Of a stretch of DNA of 64,000 nucleotides, positions 1 to 10,315 are shown piece by piece. The notes below the pieces were generated by a model, which saw only the letters and a list, made by a program, of their open reading frames with translations, was not told the origin of the DNA and did no database searches. Position 1 is the stretch's first letter. Each line of letters begins with the position of its first letter. The stretch is from an uncultured SAR86 cluster bacterium. Its GTDB lineage: Bacteria > Pseudomonadota > Gammaproteobacteria > Magnimaribacterales > Magnimaribacteraceae. Position numbers and translations under genes: made by a program. Location of the stretch: positions 1 through 64,000 of the forward strand of contig CACLAF010000001.1 of NCBI GenBank assembly GCA_902604855.1. Direction: 5' to 3'.

Positions 1-564
1 GTCGATTGGATAAATTTCGTGAACAAGACCTATTTCTAAGGCTTTCTTACCAGATATCTTCTTAGATCTCAGTATCATATCCATGGCATGGTTTTCACCA
101 ACACATTTAGCTAAACGAGCACTCCCACCCCATGCAGGAACTGCTCCAAGATCGAGTTCAGGCAATCCTATTTGTGCATCCTCATCAGCTGCAAGGCGAA
201 AATGACAGCCCAAAGGAACTTCTAGTCCACCACCAAGGCAGTAGCCAAACAAAGTTACTATCCAAGGTTTGTGCATGCTTTCAATTGCGTCAATGACTTT
301 TAGCCTTTGATCAAAAAGGGCATCAGAACTGCCCTTTCTTTCAATGCCTTCTTGGAATTGCTTAAGATTCATTCCTACTGAAAAATTATCTAATCCAGCT
401 GCTGTTAAAACTACTGCCCTAATGGCATTATCTTTTGAAATCTTATCAACAGTTTTTTCTAACGCGTCCATAAAGTCTAAAGACATACGATTATAAGGTG
501 CGTCATTTATAGTCAGTATCGCTACTGCGCCATCGATTTCAAATAAAAGATTTGTATTCATCAT
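1..564 (-). CDS. enoyl-CoA hydratase/isomerase family protein, truncated by window edge (not in ORF track)
   Basis: Reverse-strand translation from ATG at 564/561 reads MMNTNLLFEIDGAVAILTINDAPYNRMSLDFMDALEKTVDKIS...GYCLGGGLEVPLGCHFRLAADEDAQIGLPELDLGAVPAWGG, a crotonase fold; open to the window start. Confidence 0.9.
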   Translation of the reverse strand, partial: MMNTNLLFEIDGAVAILTINDAPYNRMSLDFMDALEKTVDKISKDNAIRAVVLTAAGLDNFSVGMNLKQFQEGIERKGSSDALFDQRLKVIDAIESMHKPWIVTLFGYCLGGGLEVPLGCHFRLAADEDAQIGLPELDLGAVPAWGGSARLAKCVGENHAMDMILRSKKISGKKALEIGLVHEIYPID

Positions 565-586
565 CTCCTCCTAATTGAAAATTTTC

Positions 587-874
587 TTAAAATTTTTCAT
601 TATCTTGATCACTTTCTTTAGTCATGTCCCCAGTATTTTTATTTTTAAAGTATCCTCTTAAAGCTATATAAGTCTGAATTAAATTAGCTATGACAAAGGC
701 AAATAGATCAACAAATAAAAATATTACAGCACCTGAAAATCTACTTAGGGCAGTAACTAAGTAGCCTTTCAATCTTGTTTCATGATTAACCGAACTTACT
801 TGATATAAGGCCAAAATGCTTATGACTAATATTAGCCATTGACCATATTGTAATACAAAAAAATAATCTATCAT
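587..874 (-). CDS. small membrane protein, unknown function
   Basis: ORF with hydrophobic segments; no family recognised with certainty. Confidence 0.55.
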   Translation of the reverse strand: MIDYFFVLQYGQWLILVISILALYQVSSVNHETRLKGYLVTALSRFSGAVIFLFVDLFAFVIANLIQTYIALRGYFKNKNTGDMTKESDQDNEKF

Positions 875-892
875 GGTGATAACCTCATAAAT

Positions 893-1318
893 TTAAATAT
901 AATTTCTAGATGGATTGAAAGCTGGCCTAGTCAAAGAGTAGGCCCAGAAAAAGAAGAGAAATTGTAAGGCAAGACGAAAGTAAAGCGCAAAAATTGAAAT
1001 TTCAGGAAAGGACTCTGGCGTCATGGCCATATAAATATTTGCAGGGTAAACAGCAATTAATAGAGCCAATAAGCCCCAACCTGATATTTTTCTGAAGCGA
1101 GATAGTAAAAGGCCAAGACCACCCAGAATTTCAAAAAAACCGCTTACGTATACCGCCTCAAGATGCAAAGGCAACATTGGAGGCATAATAGCTAGATAAA
1201 AATCTGGATTAATAAAATGATCAATGCCTACAGTGATAAAAAAGGATGAAAAAGCTAATAAAGCTAGTTTCCTCCACAAACCCTCAGGAAAATTTAATAC
1301 TCTCAAAAAGTATGACAA
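893..1318 (-). CDS. DoxX-like membrane protein
   Basis: GFFEILGGLGLLLSRFRKISGWGLLALLIAVYPANIYMA is typical of the DoxX/DoxX-like family. Confidence 0.7.
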   Translation of the reverse strand: MSYFLRVLNFPEGLWRKLALLAFSSFFITVGIDHFINPDFYLAIMPPMLPLHLEAVYVSGFFEILGGLGLLLSRFRKISGWGLLALLIAVYPANIYMAMTPESFPEISIFALYFRLALQFLFFFWAYSLTRPAFNPSRNYI

Positions 1319-1327
1319 AAGACAAAG

Positions 1328-2128
1328 TTATTTTTTAAAGTTTGGTTTACGCTTCTCTAAGAAAGCACCTATCCCTTCTTTAGCATCATCTTTTAATAAA
1401 TTCTCCACCATGACTTTTGAAGTGAAGTCATAAGCTTCAGCTAAGTCATAATCAGATTGAGTATAAAATGCATTTTTGCCCGTTGATACAGCCACTGAAG
1501 ATTTATTGGCAATTTTGGATGCTATATCCATAGTTTCTTTTTCTAACTCATCGATTTCATAAAAATTATTTATTAATCCTATTTCTTTTGCTTTTATTGA
1601 GTCAATAAAGTCTCCTGTAAGTAGCATTTCCATAGCATGCTTATTTTTAACTACTCTGGTAAGAGCTACCATGGGAGTAGAACAAAAAAGCCCCAAGTTG
1701 ACTCCCGGTGTTGCAAATTTAGCTGAGCTTGATGCATAAGCAAGATCACAAGTTGCAACCAACTGACATCCGGCTGCGGTAGCTATACCAGATATTTGTG
1801 CAATGACAGGTTTTGGGCAGTTGACTACAAGTTGCATCAAAGATGAGCATTGGTCAAATAATTGTTTGAAGTAAGGTTCACCATCTTCACTTTTCTCTCT
1901 TGCATCAGTAATTTGCTTTAAATTATGTCCTGAACTAAATATGCACCCCTCTGCGGCTAAAATTATGACTTTAACTGAGTCATCAATTGAAGCTTTTTCT
2001 ATTGCCTTTATTAATTTACTCATCATTTCTTCCGATAAAGCGTTGCCGCTCTTTTGATCATCCATGACAAGGCGAAGAATGCCCTCTCTGGGGATATCAC
2101 TAACGAGTATATTCATTTCATTTTTCAT
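1328..2128 (-). CDS. enoyl-CoA hydratase/isomerase family protein
   Basis: Crotonase motifs (SSGHNLKQI, GIATAAGCQLVATCDLAYAS). Confidence 0.9.
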   Translation of the reverse strand: MKNEMNILVSDIPREGILRLVMDDQKSGNALSEEMMSKLIKAIEKASIDDSVKVIILAAEGCIFSSGHNLKQITDAREKSEDGEPYFKQLFDQCSSLMQLVVNCPKPVIAQISGIATAAGCQLVATCDLAYASSSAKFATPGVNLGLFCSTPMVALTRVVKNKHAMEMLLTGDFIDSIKAKEIGLINNFYEIDELEKETMDIASKIANKSSVAVSTGKNAFYTQSDYDLAEAYDFTSKVMVENLLKDDAKEGIGAFLEKRKPNFKK

Positions 2129-2150
2129 TTTTTAGACCCTAAATAAGTTT

Positions 2151-2567
2151 CTATTTTTTTAATTCGATTTTGGGGCATCGATTCATGACAACTTTCAGGC
2201 CCTCATTTTTTGCTATTTTGAAAGCTTCTTTATCAATTATACCTAGCTGAGTCCAAAGAACTTTTGAGCTAATATTGATTGCCTCTTTGGCAATGCCTAA
2301 AACTTCTTCAGACTTTCTAAAGACTTCTACCATGTCTATGGGGAGCCCTATGGACTGAAGATCACCATAACAATATTGACCTAAAATACTTTTCCCTTTT
2401 TCGTTAGGATTTACAGGATATACCTCATAGTTTTTTTCCAATAAGAATTTCATAACCTTGTAACTATCTTTCTCTGGATTAGAACTTGCTCCAACAAGAG
2501 CTATAGTCTTAACCTCTTCTAAAATTTCTTTAATATAAATATCAGAGTGAACAAACTGTTCTTCCAT
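2151..2567 (-). CDS. CoA-binding protein (YccU-like)
   Basis: IALVGASSNPEKDSYKVMKFLLEKNYEVYPVNPNEKGKSILGQ...VVMNRCPKIE. Confidence 0.85.
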   Translation of the reverse strand: MEEQFVHSDIYIKEILEEVKTIALVGASSNPEKDSYKVMKFLLEKNYEVYPVNPNEKGKSILGQYCYGDLQSIGLPIDMVEVFRKSEEVLGIAKEAINISSKVLWTQLGIIDKEAFKIAKNEGLKVVMNRCPKIELKK

Positions 2568-2576
2568 ATTTAAAAC

Positions 2577-3392
2577 CTATAAAGGGTCACCACCCAGGAT
2601 GGCGGGAGTCTCGCAATAAGTCTTAAGAATATTTCTTTGATGATCGCGCATTAGAGGTGAAATTATATTAGCAAAATCTGGTATTTTAGAGATTGCTTCA
2701 AAGCCAGCTAACATACCCTGATTTTGTTTCGTTTTGGGCATGATATCCTCGGTTGCCGGTATCATGCACATGCTCATAGTTGCCCAATAAATGTCTACTG
2801 CTGAGAGTTCATCCCCTATCAGAAACCTTGAATTAAGTCTTTCTTGAGATTTTAATTTCGCATCAATAACTTTTAGGGCATTTATGATTTTGGAAGGAGC
2901 CGATGAGCTGTTAGCTTCGCTGTAGCCATATTTTCTCCCTAAAGGACCATCATTCAAGATTCTCATATTCCAAACCAGTCCATCCTCTGCAAGAATAATA
3001 GCGCATAGTCCGTACATTTCTGCTCTAAGTTCAAACTTTTCTGGGATGATCGAAGGACTTTCTGGTGCTCCAATTTGCTCGGCAAGAGCGAGTTGCTCTA
3101 TCCAAACATTTCTTGGCCTTTCTTCTTCATGGAACATAGTTGGTAAACTTGTCTGTTTAGTCAGGTTGTAGAGATTTGCTTGTCTATCCTCTCCAGTTTC
3201 TTTATCTATTCCCATTAAAGGATGTAAAACACGTGTTATGGCGATCTGTTTTACAAAACAAATATTCTTGAGTGCTTCAGCATAAAGGGCCTGGACGCCA
3301 GGAACAAAAGTTATCCTTGTTCCAGTATTCATTTCTGCTGCTGCTTCAAGTGTTATAAAAGTTGGATTTTCTGAGTCTTCTCTGTTGTTCAT
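2577..3392 (-). CDS. glutathione S-transferase-like protein
   Basis: GST C-terminal-like region (LIGDELSAVDIYWATM). Confidence 0.6.
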   Translation of the reverse strand: MNNREDSENPTFITLEAAAEMNTGTRITFVPGVQALYAEALKNICFVKQIAITRVLHPLMGIDKETGEDRQANLYNLTKQTSLPTMFHEEERPRNVWIEQLALAEQIGAPESPSIIPEKFELRAEMYGLCAIILAEDGLVWNMRILNDGPLGRKYGYSEANSSSAPSKIINALKVIDAKLKSQERLNSRFLIGDELSAVDIYWATMSMCMIPATEDIMPKTKQNQGMLAGFEAISKIPDFANIISPLMRDHQRNILKTYCETPAILGGDPL

Positions 3393-3441
3393 TAATTTTT
3401 TATGTTTTACAAAATCAATCTTGTTTTAAATCAATTATTTC

Positions 3442-4824
3442 TTAAATATATCCGTCCGACCTTAGATCCTCAAAGGTGTTTTTAAATGCAGAAATAACTT
3501 GATCAACTACTTCTGGAGTATGGGCATAGGACAGGAATGCTAAGTGGATGCCTGGAACAATAACATTATGGCCTAAGAGATGAAGATAAAATTCATTTTC
3601 TAAATGATAGTGACGTCTTTCTATATCTCTGGATGATTTAATATCATTATCACCAAAAATTAAATGCATCATAGATCCGGCATTCATCAACTTTGCAGGT
3701 ATCTTAGACATTGAACAAAATTCATTGATTTCTTTAGCAAGCCGATCGCCCTGTTCATGCAAATAAGGATATATATGTTCTTTATTTTCTTTTAAATACT
3801 CCAAAGCACCAATACCTCCAGCCATAGTAAGAGGATTACCGCTAAATGTACCACCAGCAAATATTGCAGGAGTATCTTCAGCTCCAGAAAAACTATTCAT
3901 AATTTTTTTAGGTCCTGCAACAACGCCGATCGGCATTCCTCCGCCTACAGCTTTACCATATGTAATCACATCGGGTTTTATGCTGTAATATTCTTGACAT
4001 CCTCCATACTCTATTCGGAAACCAGTTATGACTTCGTCAAACATTAAAAGAACATCACACTCAGTACAGACATCTCTTAAACCTTCTAAAAATTCTTGAC
4101 TATCTAGCCTTGGGTTTGAGCTCTGAACGGGCTCAATAACAACCATGGCCAAATCATTTTTATACTTTCGGATTAACTCATATGAATTTTTATCTCGATA
4201 TGGAAGCATCATCATTAGATTTTGGGAAACTTCATTTGGGATGCCTGATCCAAGGGTAAGGCTTGTGGGTGTTGATCTTTCACTCTTTGAGTCAGCTCTT
4301 AACAAAGCATAATCGTGTATCCCATGATAAGAACCATCAAATAAAGCTACCACCTTCTTGCCAGTAACAGCCCTGGCTGCGCGAAAGGCAAACATAGTCG
4401 CTTCACTACCAGAGTTACAAAACATCACTTCATCCACAGAAGGTGAAGATTCTTTTATTAATTCTGCTAAGTTGGCTTGTCCTTGTCCAGGAATTCCATA
4501 ATGCCAACCTTTCTTAATTTGAGAAGAAAGCGCATCTTCAATTGGTTTAGGTTTATTACCAAGAACATTTGGACCAAATCCACCGGTTAAGTCTATATAT
4601 TTATTTCCATCAAGATCAGTTAAATAGGGTCCTTCAGCTGAATCTATATAAATTGGATGAGGTAAATCGACAGTCTGAACAACTTCTTGTGCTAAAGCAG
4701 CTTGCCCTCTTTTAGCAAGCGATTCACATTTGGCGGTTCTACTTATTAACTTCGCTCTTACTGCATCAGATTTAGTTCCCAATTTTAGTGTTGCTTGGTT
4801 AGAAGATTTCATCTTACCTCTCAA
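3442..4824 (-). CDS. class III aminotransferase, glutamate-1-semialdehyde aminomutase-like
   Basis: PLP-dependent class III motifs (CNSGSEATMFAFRAARAVTGKKVVALFDGSYHG, LMFDEVITGFR, TYGKAVGGGMPIG). Confidence 0.85.
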   Translation of the reverse strand: MRGKMKSSNQATLKLGTKSDAVRAKLISRTAKCESLAKRGQAALAQEVVQTVDLPHPIYIDSAEGPYLTDLDGNKYIDLTGGFGPNVLGNKPKPIEDALSSQIKKGWHYGIPGQGQANLAELIKESSPSVDEVMFCNSGSEATMFAFRAARAVTGKKVVALFDGSYHGIHDYALLRADSKSERSTPTSLTLGSGIPNEVSQNLMMMLPYRDKNSYELIRKYKNDLAMVVIEPVQSSNPRLDSQEFLEGLRDVCTECDVLLMFDEVITGFRIEYGGCQEYYSIKPDVITYGKAVGGGMPIGVVAGPKKIMNSFSGAEDTPAIFAGGTFSGNPLTMAGGIGALEYLKENKEHIYPYLHEQGDRLAKEINEFCSMSKIPAKLMNAGSMMHLIFGDNDIKSSRDIERRHYHLENEFYLHLLGHNVIVPGIHLAFLSYAHTPEVVDQVISAFKNTFEDLRSDGYI

Positions 4825-4916
4825 TATTGCCTGCTTTTGTTTTACCTTAAATTAAAAATACCAAATCATCAATTTATTGTACCTTCTTGCAACGGTGGAC
4901 ATTGTAAAAAAAGATA

Positions 4917-5777
4917 TTATTTAAAATTTGATATGACTTTAGCAGATCCTTTTTCACAGTTCGGGCCCATTAAATGGACTCCATCTATACAAGGAAGAGA
5001 CATAATCTTTTCAATTAAATCTATACAAATTTTTTCACCTGTCTCTTCAGGATTATCGCTGCATTCTAATTGATTAAGAATGTCGTCAGAAATATTTATC
5101 CCCCAGAGATTCTTCCTCATCCAATCTGCCTGTTTTGCAGATTTTAGTGGTCCCATTCCTATCAATACCTTTCGATCTTTGAATATACCTTGGTCATTTA
5201 ATTTTTCTGAATATTGCTTTATTACATCAAAGTCAAAGCAGTATTGAGTCTGAATAAAGCTCGCTCCTTGTTTCATCTTTCTAGCCAAAGAATTCATTGC
5301 ATCTGGATTTGATAACTGTACATATAGGTCGTCTGCAGCACCTGAATATAATGGTAAAGGGTTTTTGATTTCTGTGCCGTCTGTTAAAAATCCTTCAGAT
5401 ATAGTCTTACAGAGCTGAATCAAACCGTTACTATTTAATTCATTAACAGCCATTGGTCCATCATCATCTGGCTGGTCTCCACTGAGACAAAGAACTTTAT
5501 CAATCTGAACCGATAAAGCACCTAAAAGTTCTGACTCTAAAGCTACCCTATTTCTGTCTCTGCCTGTTAATTGCAAAATAACGTCCAAACCACTTTTCTT
5601 AATTTCTGATGCTACTAGTAAGCTATTTAAGCGAGTTTTACAATTGGGAGAATCTGTGACATTTACTGCATCAGCAAGACCCAATAAAGCATTAATTTTT
5701 TTTGAACTTCCAGAAAGATCGGTACTTACATCAGGTGTTGTTTCTGTAGTGAATAAAAAATCCTTTTTTTCTAACAT
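4917..5777 (-). CDS. methylenetetrahydrofolate reductase-like protein
   Basis: TETTPDVS, DAVNVTDSPNCKTR, LQLTGRDRNRVALESELLGA, FIQTQYCFDFDVIKQY; MetF/MTHFR-like TIM barrel. Confidence 0.8.
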   Translation of the reverse strand: MLEKKDFLFTTETTPDVSTDLSGSSKKINALLGLADAVNVTDSPNCKTRLNSLLVASEIKKSGLDVILQLTGRDRNRVALESELLGALSVQIDKVLCLSGDQPDDDGPMAVNELNSNGLIQLCKTISEGFLTDGTEIKNPLPLYSGAADDLYVQLSNPDAMNSLARKMKQGASFIQTQYCFDFDVIKQYSEKLNDQGIFKDRKVLIGMGPLKSAKQADWMRKNLWGINISDDILNQLECSDNPEETGEKICIDLIEKIMSLPCIDGVHLMGPNCEKGSAKVISNFK

Positions 5778-6892
5778 TACCTTACCAATAGCTTTTCTTT
5801 GTCATAGAGCGGAAGGTCAACTACTTTAGCATCAAACTCACCAGACGAAGTAACGACTTTCACTTTGTAGTCAGAAGGTTTTGTTTCATCTAGCCGTATC
5901 AAACCAACTCCAGATTCTAAATAGGGAGACCAAGCGCCTGCGCTGACAAAACCAATCTCTTTTCCAGATTCTACTAGTTTATCTCCTCTAGTTAATGGAG
6001 CCTCAACACAAAGCAAGCCTTTTAACCTTAAAGATTTATGATTTGTTTCCATAAGTGCCTTTCGGCCAATAAAATCAAATTTATCTAGATGAACTAAGCG
6101 CTCAAGTCCTAATTCGAATGGATTAAGGGACTGATCTATATCTGTTCCATAATCAAGAATACCAGCTTCTATTCTTCTTATGTGCATAGATGAGACATCT
6201 GAGGGCATTAATCCTGCAGGTGATCCTTTCTCAAGTAAAAAGTTCCATAGTTTTACACCATCAAAGTCTGAATTTTTTGAATATATTTCAAACCCTCTTT
6301 CGCCAGTCCAACCTGAACGAGATATATAGAAAGAATTGCCATTTATATCTACTTCGGCTACTCCATAATAAGGAAAATCATCTATGGATATATCGCAAAC
6401 TGCTTCAAGAACATCTAAAGATGTGGGTCCTTGAATTTGTAAGACCCAAGAATCGAAATCCTCAATGGATACATCAAGATTACCCAATAGGGCTTGGGCC
6501 CAATTCAAAAAGTCTCCATTTGCTTGAACGTAAATAAATTCCTCTTCATTGGGCCTCATCAAGACGCCATCCATCATAATGCCTCCACTATGATTACAAG
6601 CAATAGCATAGCCAGCTTTTCCTACTGCTATCTTGCTGACATCTCTAGTGAATAACATGTTAAGAAATTCAATACTGTCTATACCAGTAATCTTTAAAGG
6701 CGTTTCAGGTACATCGTATAAGCAGCATTTTGAGCGCATATGCTCGTAATGCTTTATTTCATCATTTCCTGAATTTATCGGATAGAGTCTATTATTGTAA
6801 ATGCCATATAAAGTATCTTCTCTATTATTACATTCAAAGAAAGGTGACTTTTTAAATCTATGATCTGAAACAGGTAAGTAAGATATCCCCAT
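5777..6892 (-). CDS. GcvT/DmdA-family tetrahydrofolate-dependent aminomethyltransferase/demethylase-like protein
   Basis: QGPTSLDVLEAV, RSGWTGERGFEIY, IRRIEAGILDYGTDIDQSLNPFELGLERLVHLDKFDFIGRKAL; N-terminal layout resembles DmdA. Confidence 0.75.
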   Translation of the reverse strand: MGISYLPVSDHRFKKSPFFECNNREDTLYGIYNNRLYPINSGNDEIKHYEHMRSKCCLYDVPETPLKITGIDSIEFLNMLFTRDVSKIAVGKAGYAIACNHSGGIMMDGVLMRPNEEEFIYVQANGDFLNWAQALLGNLDVSIEDFDSWVLQIQGPTSLDVLEAVCDISIDDFPYYGVAEVDINGNSFYISRSGWTGERGFEIYSKNSDFDGVKLWNFLLEKGSPAGLMPSDVSSMHIRRIEAGILDYGTDIDQSLNPFELGLERLVHLDKFDFIGRKALMETNHKSLRLKGLLCVEAPLTRGDKLVESGKEIGFVSAGAWSPYLESGVGLIRLDETKPSDYKVKVVTSSGEFDAKVVDLPLYDKEKLLVR

Positions 6893-6991
6893 ATTTCCCC
6901 TTATTTTTCTAAATTTAATTTATTAGAGCTGTATTTTACTTAGGTTTAGCTTTTGCAGGTAATTTTTTAGCTTAATTTCCTAGTAATTGAT

Positions 6992-7483
6992 TTAATTGAC
7001 TATAAAACGACTAAGTACAAATTTACCTTTTTCTTGGATTCCTGCTTCGCCAATTGGCCTTCTTACAGCACTTGGTACATTTCCTACATAAAGTTGATAA
7101 GAACCAGGCTTTATTGGAACAAAGCTAACATGTGCTGAACCAATCTCATCACATTCAATCGCATTAAAACTTAATCCTTGCAGATGAATCTCAATGTCTC
7201 CGACTGTCACAAGCCTTAGATGAGAATTTCTAAGTAATTCAGGCATTTCAATTCTCCAACCCGTCAAGTCATCTTTAACATCTAGGCAATTGATATTTAA
7301 ACGATAATATTGACCTGTATAAAGAGAAATTTCTGAAGGTACAAGTTGAGGAAAGCCTTCTTTAGTAGTGCTTATATTCAAATCCACTCCCATGGGTGGA
7401 TACTGAGCTAAATTTCCCGAAGATTCGGTATAAACGAAACTTTGTGAAACAATTAAAATAAAGGTAGTTAAGGATTTAAGCAC
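6992..7483 (-). CDS. exported protein, cupredoxin-like fold suspected
   Basis: N-terminal signal-like segment; PSEISLYTGQYYRLNINC ... SAHVSFVPIKPGSYQLYVGN resembles cupredoxin-type beta sandwich proteins. Confidence 0.45.
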   Translation of the reverse strand: MLKSLTTFILIVSQSFVYTESSGNLAQYPPMGVDLNISTTKEGFPQLVPSEISLYTGQYYRLNINCLDVKDDLTGWRIEMPELLRNSHLRLVTVGDIEIHLQGLSFNAIECDEIGSAHVSFVPIKPGSYQLYVGNVPSAVRRPIGEAGIQEKGKFVLSRFIVN

Positions 7484-7530
7484 TTCTACTATGTCAATAT
7501 TTGATGTTTTTTTTTAATTGTAAGAGGAAA

Positions 7531-8523
7531 TTACTCCTTACCGAAAATCGTATTATGAGTACTATTGACTCGAACAAATGTTGTGCATTTAGAGAGAGTC
7601 TTTAGTCTAGTTGCTCCAACGTAAGTACAAGCAGATCTTATGCCACTGAGTATATCTTTAATTGTATCGTCTGCTTTACCACGATATTCAACTTCCACTG
7701 TCTTACCTTCTGCTCCTCTATAAGCATTGTGATTACCATGTCTATTCATAGCGGATTCAGATGCCATGCCATAAAATTTCATAACTCCATTTTTTACTTC
7801 GCCATCACACTCATCATGCCCAGCAAGCATGCCTCCAAGCATTACAAAATCAGCTCCTGCAGCAAAAGCTTTGACGATATCTCCTGAATTCACACAACCG
7901 CCGTCAGCTATGATGTGCGCATCAAGTCCGTGAGCAGCATCTGCACACTCTATCACGGCACTTAATTGGGGATATCCAATTCCGGTTTTTATTCTAGTAG
8001 TGCAAACAGACCCTGGCCCTATACCTACCTTAACAATATCTGCACCAGCTAAAATTAGCTCTTGAGTCATATCTGCTGTTACAACATTACCCGCAGCAAT
8101 TGTTGCATCAGGACATTTGTCCCTCAGTTTCTTCACGGCATCGACAAACTTTATTGTGTATCCGTTAGCAACATCCAAACCAATAAAGCCTGAGGTGGCC
8201 TTAGCCAAGTTGTTTATATCGTCAATGCCTCCAAACCAACATATGTTGGTTTTTCCTTTTTTGAACTTATCTTGATCTTTCTTTAGATGATGTTTAGCAG
8301 GACAAGTTATCAATTTATATTTAGATAAAACTTTGTGCATTGCTGGTGTACCAACTGTGTCCATATTTGATGACATGATTGGTATTCCAGTCCATTTCTT
8401 CTTGCTCCATAAAAAATTATGGGTACGTTCCAAATTAACTTCTCCTCTAGAACTCATGGTTGATCTTTTAGGGCGGATCAAAACATCTGAGTAATCTAGC
8501 TTTATTTCTTCATTTACTAACAA
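7531..8523 (-). CDS. guaC: GMP reductase
   Basis: [66 protein letters not shown] family without CBS domains. Confidence 0.9.
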   Translation of the reverse strand: MLVNEEIKLDYSDVLIRPKRSTMSSRGEVNLERTHNFLWSKKKWTGIPIMSSNMDTVGTPAMHKVLSKYKLITCPAKHHLKKDQDKFKKGKTNICWFGGIDDINNLAKATSGFIGLDVANGYTIKFVDAVKKLRDKCPDATIAAGNVVTADMTQELILAGADIVKVGIGPGSVCTTRIKTGIGYPQLSAVIECADAAHGLDAHIIADGGCVNSGDIVKAFAAGADFVMLGGMLAGHDECDGEVKNGVMKFYGMASESAMNRHGNHNAYRGAEGKTVEVEYRGKADDTIKDILSGIRSACTYVGATRLKTLSKCTTFVRVNSTHNTIFGKE

Positions 8524-8596
8524 TATATTTTCTCACTTAATCTGTAGCTTTATATCAATAAGACAGTAATTTGGAAAGCACTAAGTTTGAACTCCT

Positions 8597-9499
8597 TCAA
8601 GACTCAGCCACCACAAAATGCTCAAGCTTGAATATTTGATGTTCTTCGAGCTTTCTCCCCACGGGAGTGAAGTAAAGTGAGTTGAGGTCTCCTAAAGTCA
8701 CATTTTCTTTTACAGTATAACCATTTTCAAAAAGTAGACCTTCTAACTCTTCATCTTTATAGAAAGATATCCAAGGCTCGCCAACTTTAGCTGATAAGTT
8801 TTTAATCAAGTTGGCTTTTTTCACAGGATTTGGATAACCCTCACCAAAACATGCTACAGGATCTTTTTCCAAAAGTTCATTAACATAAGACATAAAGAAA
8901 ATAGATCTAGAATCCTTAGTAATCATTGCTAGTTCTTTAATTGTTGAACTTACAGCTTCTTTTGAAATGTATTGCGAAACACCTTCAAGAGTGAAAATTG
9001 TCGATTTGTTCCGATCAAATCCCTCATATAGAAGTTGTTCGCTTAAAGATTGATAAGAGAAATCTACATTTACATAAGTGATATTCTCTTGATTTGGCAA
9101 ATCCTTTGGCAACTTAGAAAGTTTTTTGTCTGAGACTTCAGGCTGATCTACTTCAAAGATTTTCAATGTAGGTGGTAGATTGAGTCGATTAGCTCTGGAG
9201 TCATATCCTGCCCCAAGAATAACATATTGCTCTATACCATCTTTTGCACTCTTTTCTATTAAATCATCAATAAAACGTGTGCGTGCTATAAGATGTTCAT
9301 GAAAACCAGGAGCAAGTTTACTGCTCAACCAAACGTTTAACCTGTGACCCATCAGCTTAATTACAGTGGAACCTAAAACAAACTTATCGGCATATGGGTC
9401 ATTTATTATACTCTTTTCAGAACCCGCAATGGTTTCTATTAAGCGTTGTTTTGCCACGCCTTGAGCAGTGCCGTCTTTAACAAAAATTGAGTAGCTCAC
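8597..9499 (-). CDS. SAM-dependent methyltransferase, leucine carboxymethyltransferase-like (LCMT) family
   Basis: RTRFIDDLIEKSAKDGIEQYVILGAGYDSRANRL, IFEVDQPEVSDKK, FTLEGVSQYISKEAV. Confidence 0.85.
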   Translation of the reverse strand: MSYSIFVKDGTAQGVAKQRLIETIAGSEKSIINDPYADKFVLGSTVIKLMGHRLNVWLSSKLAPGFHEHLIARTRFIDDLIEKSAKDGIEQYVILGAGYDSRANRLNLPPTLKIFEVDQPEVSDKKLSKLPKDLPNQENITYVNVDFSYQSLSEQLLYEGFDRNKSTIFTLEGVSQYISKEAVSSTIKELAMITKDSRSIFFMSYVNELLEKDPVACFGEGYPNPVKKANLIKNLSAKVGEPWISFYKDEELEGLLFENGYTVKENVTLGDLNSLYFTPVGRKLEEHQIFKLEHFVVAES

Positions 9500-9529
9500 T
9501 ATTTATCATGTCTCCTAATTAAAACTATC

Positions 9530-10288
9530 TTAAATTTTTTCCAGAAAATTCTGACGGATTTTATCCATCTGATTCTTGGTGATTCCTATCTTTTTGAGAT
9601 ACTCCACAACGCTTCCCCACTTTGACTCCATACCATCTAAAAAATCTTTCATAGCATTATTAGGGACTCCGGCTACGTTGATCATTTTTTTTCTATCGTA
9701 TCCATCGGGATAACCAACAGTGCTCTCAATAAAGTCTGCCTGTCTTTCAGTATCAAGGTTAGTTAGTAAATAATCTTCCTCTATCACATCTCGACTAACA
9801 CCTAGAATAGAAAGTAAGAAGGCAGTTGAAACACCTGTTCGGTCTTTACCGGCTGTACAATGTAAAACAACAGGCAGATTAGACTCATCGGCTAAAATTC
9901 CAAATAACCTAAGCCAAGAAGTAGGACCGAATTCTAAGTAACCTAAGTATCTCTTTCCTGAGATACCCGTATCGCCAACTAGTCTGCTTAATTGGTCACT
10001 CCCGCCTTTAGGTATGACCGCGATGTTTATATATTTAGCACCCATAGCCTCTAAAGGACCTCTACCTTGGTCCAAAACCTCATCGGGTTTTCTTAAATCA
10101 ATTTGAGTTGAGATCTTTAGATCGGAGAGCTTAGATAAATCCTTGTCTGACATCCTATCTTGTCTGCCAGCACGAAAGTAAAGACCTTTTTTTACTTTCT
10201 TGCCATCGTTATTTAAGTAACCACCTATATCTCTGAAGTTAAAGCAACCTTCAAAAGGATAGTGTCTTTCTATGTAGTCGTTAATCAT
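9530..10288 (-). CDS. tyrosine/serine protein phosphatase
   Basis: FNFRDIGGYLNNDGKKVKKGLYFRAGR and active-site loop VVLHCTAGKDRTGVSTAFLLSILGV. Confidence 0.9.
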   Translation of the reverse strand: MINDYIERHYPFEGCFNFRDIGGYLNNDGKKVKKGLYFRAGRQDRMSDKDLSKLSDLKISTQIDLRKPDEVLDQGRGPLEAMGAKYINIAVIPKGGSDQLSRLVGDTGISGKRYLGYLEFGPTSWLRLFGILADESNLPVVLHCTAGKDRTGVSTAFLLSILGVSRDVIEEDYLLTNLDTERQADFIESTVGYPDGYDRKKMINVAGVPNNAMKDFLDGMESKWGSVVEYLKKIGITKNQMDKIRQNFLEKI

Positions 10289-10315
10289 ATTAAAACTGGT
10301 TTAAATAAATTTAAA

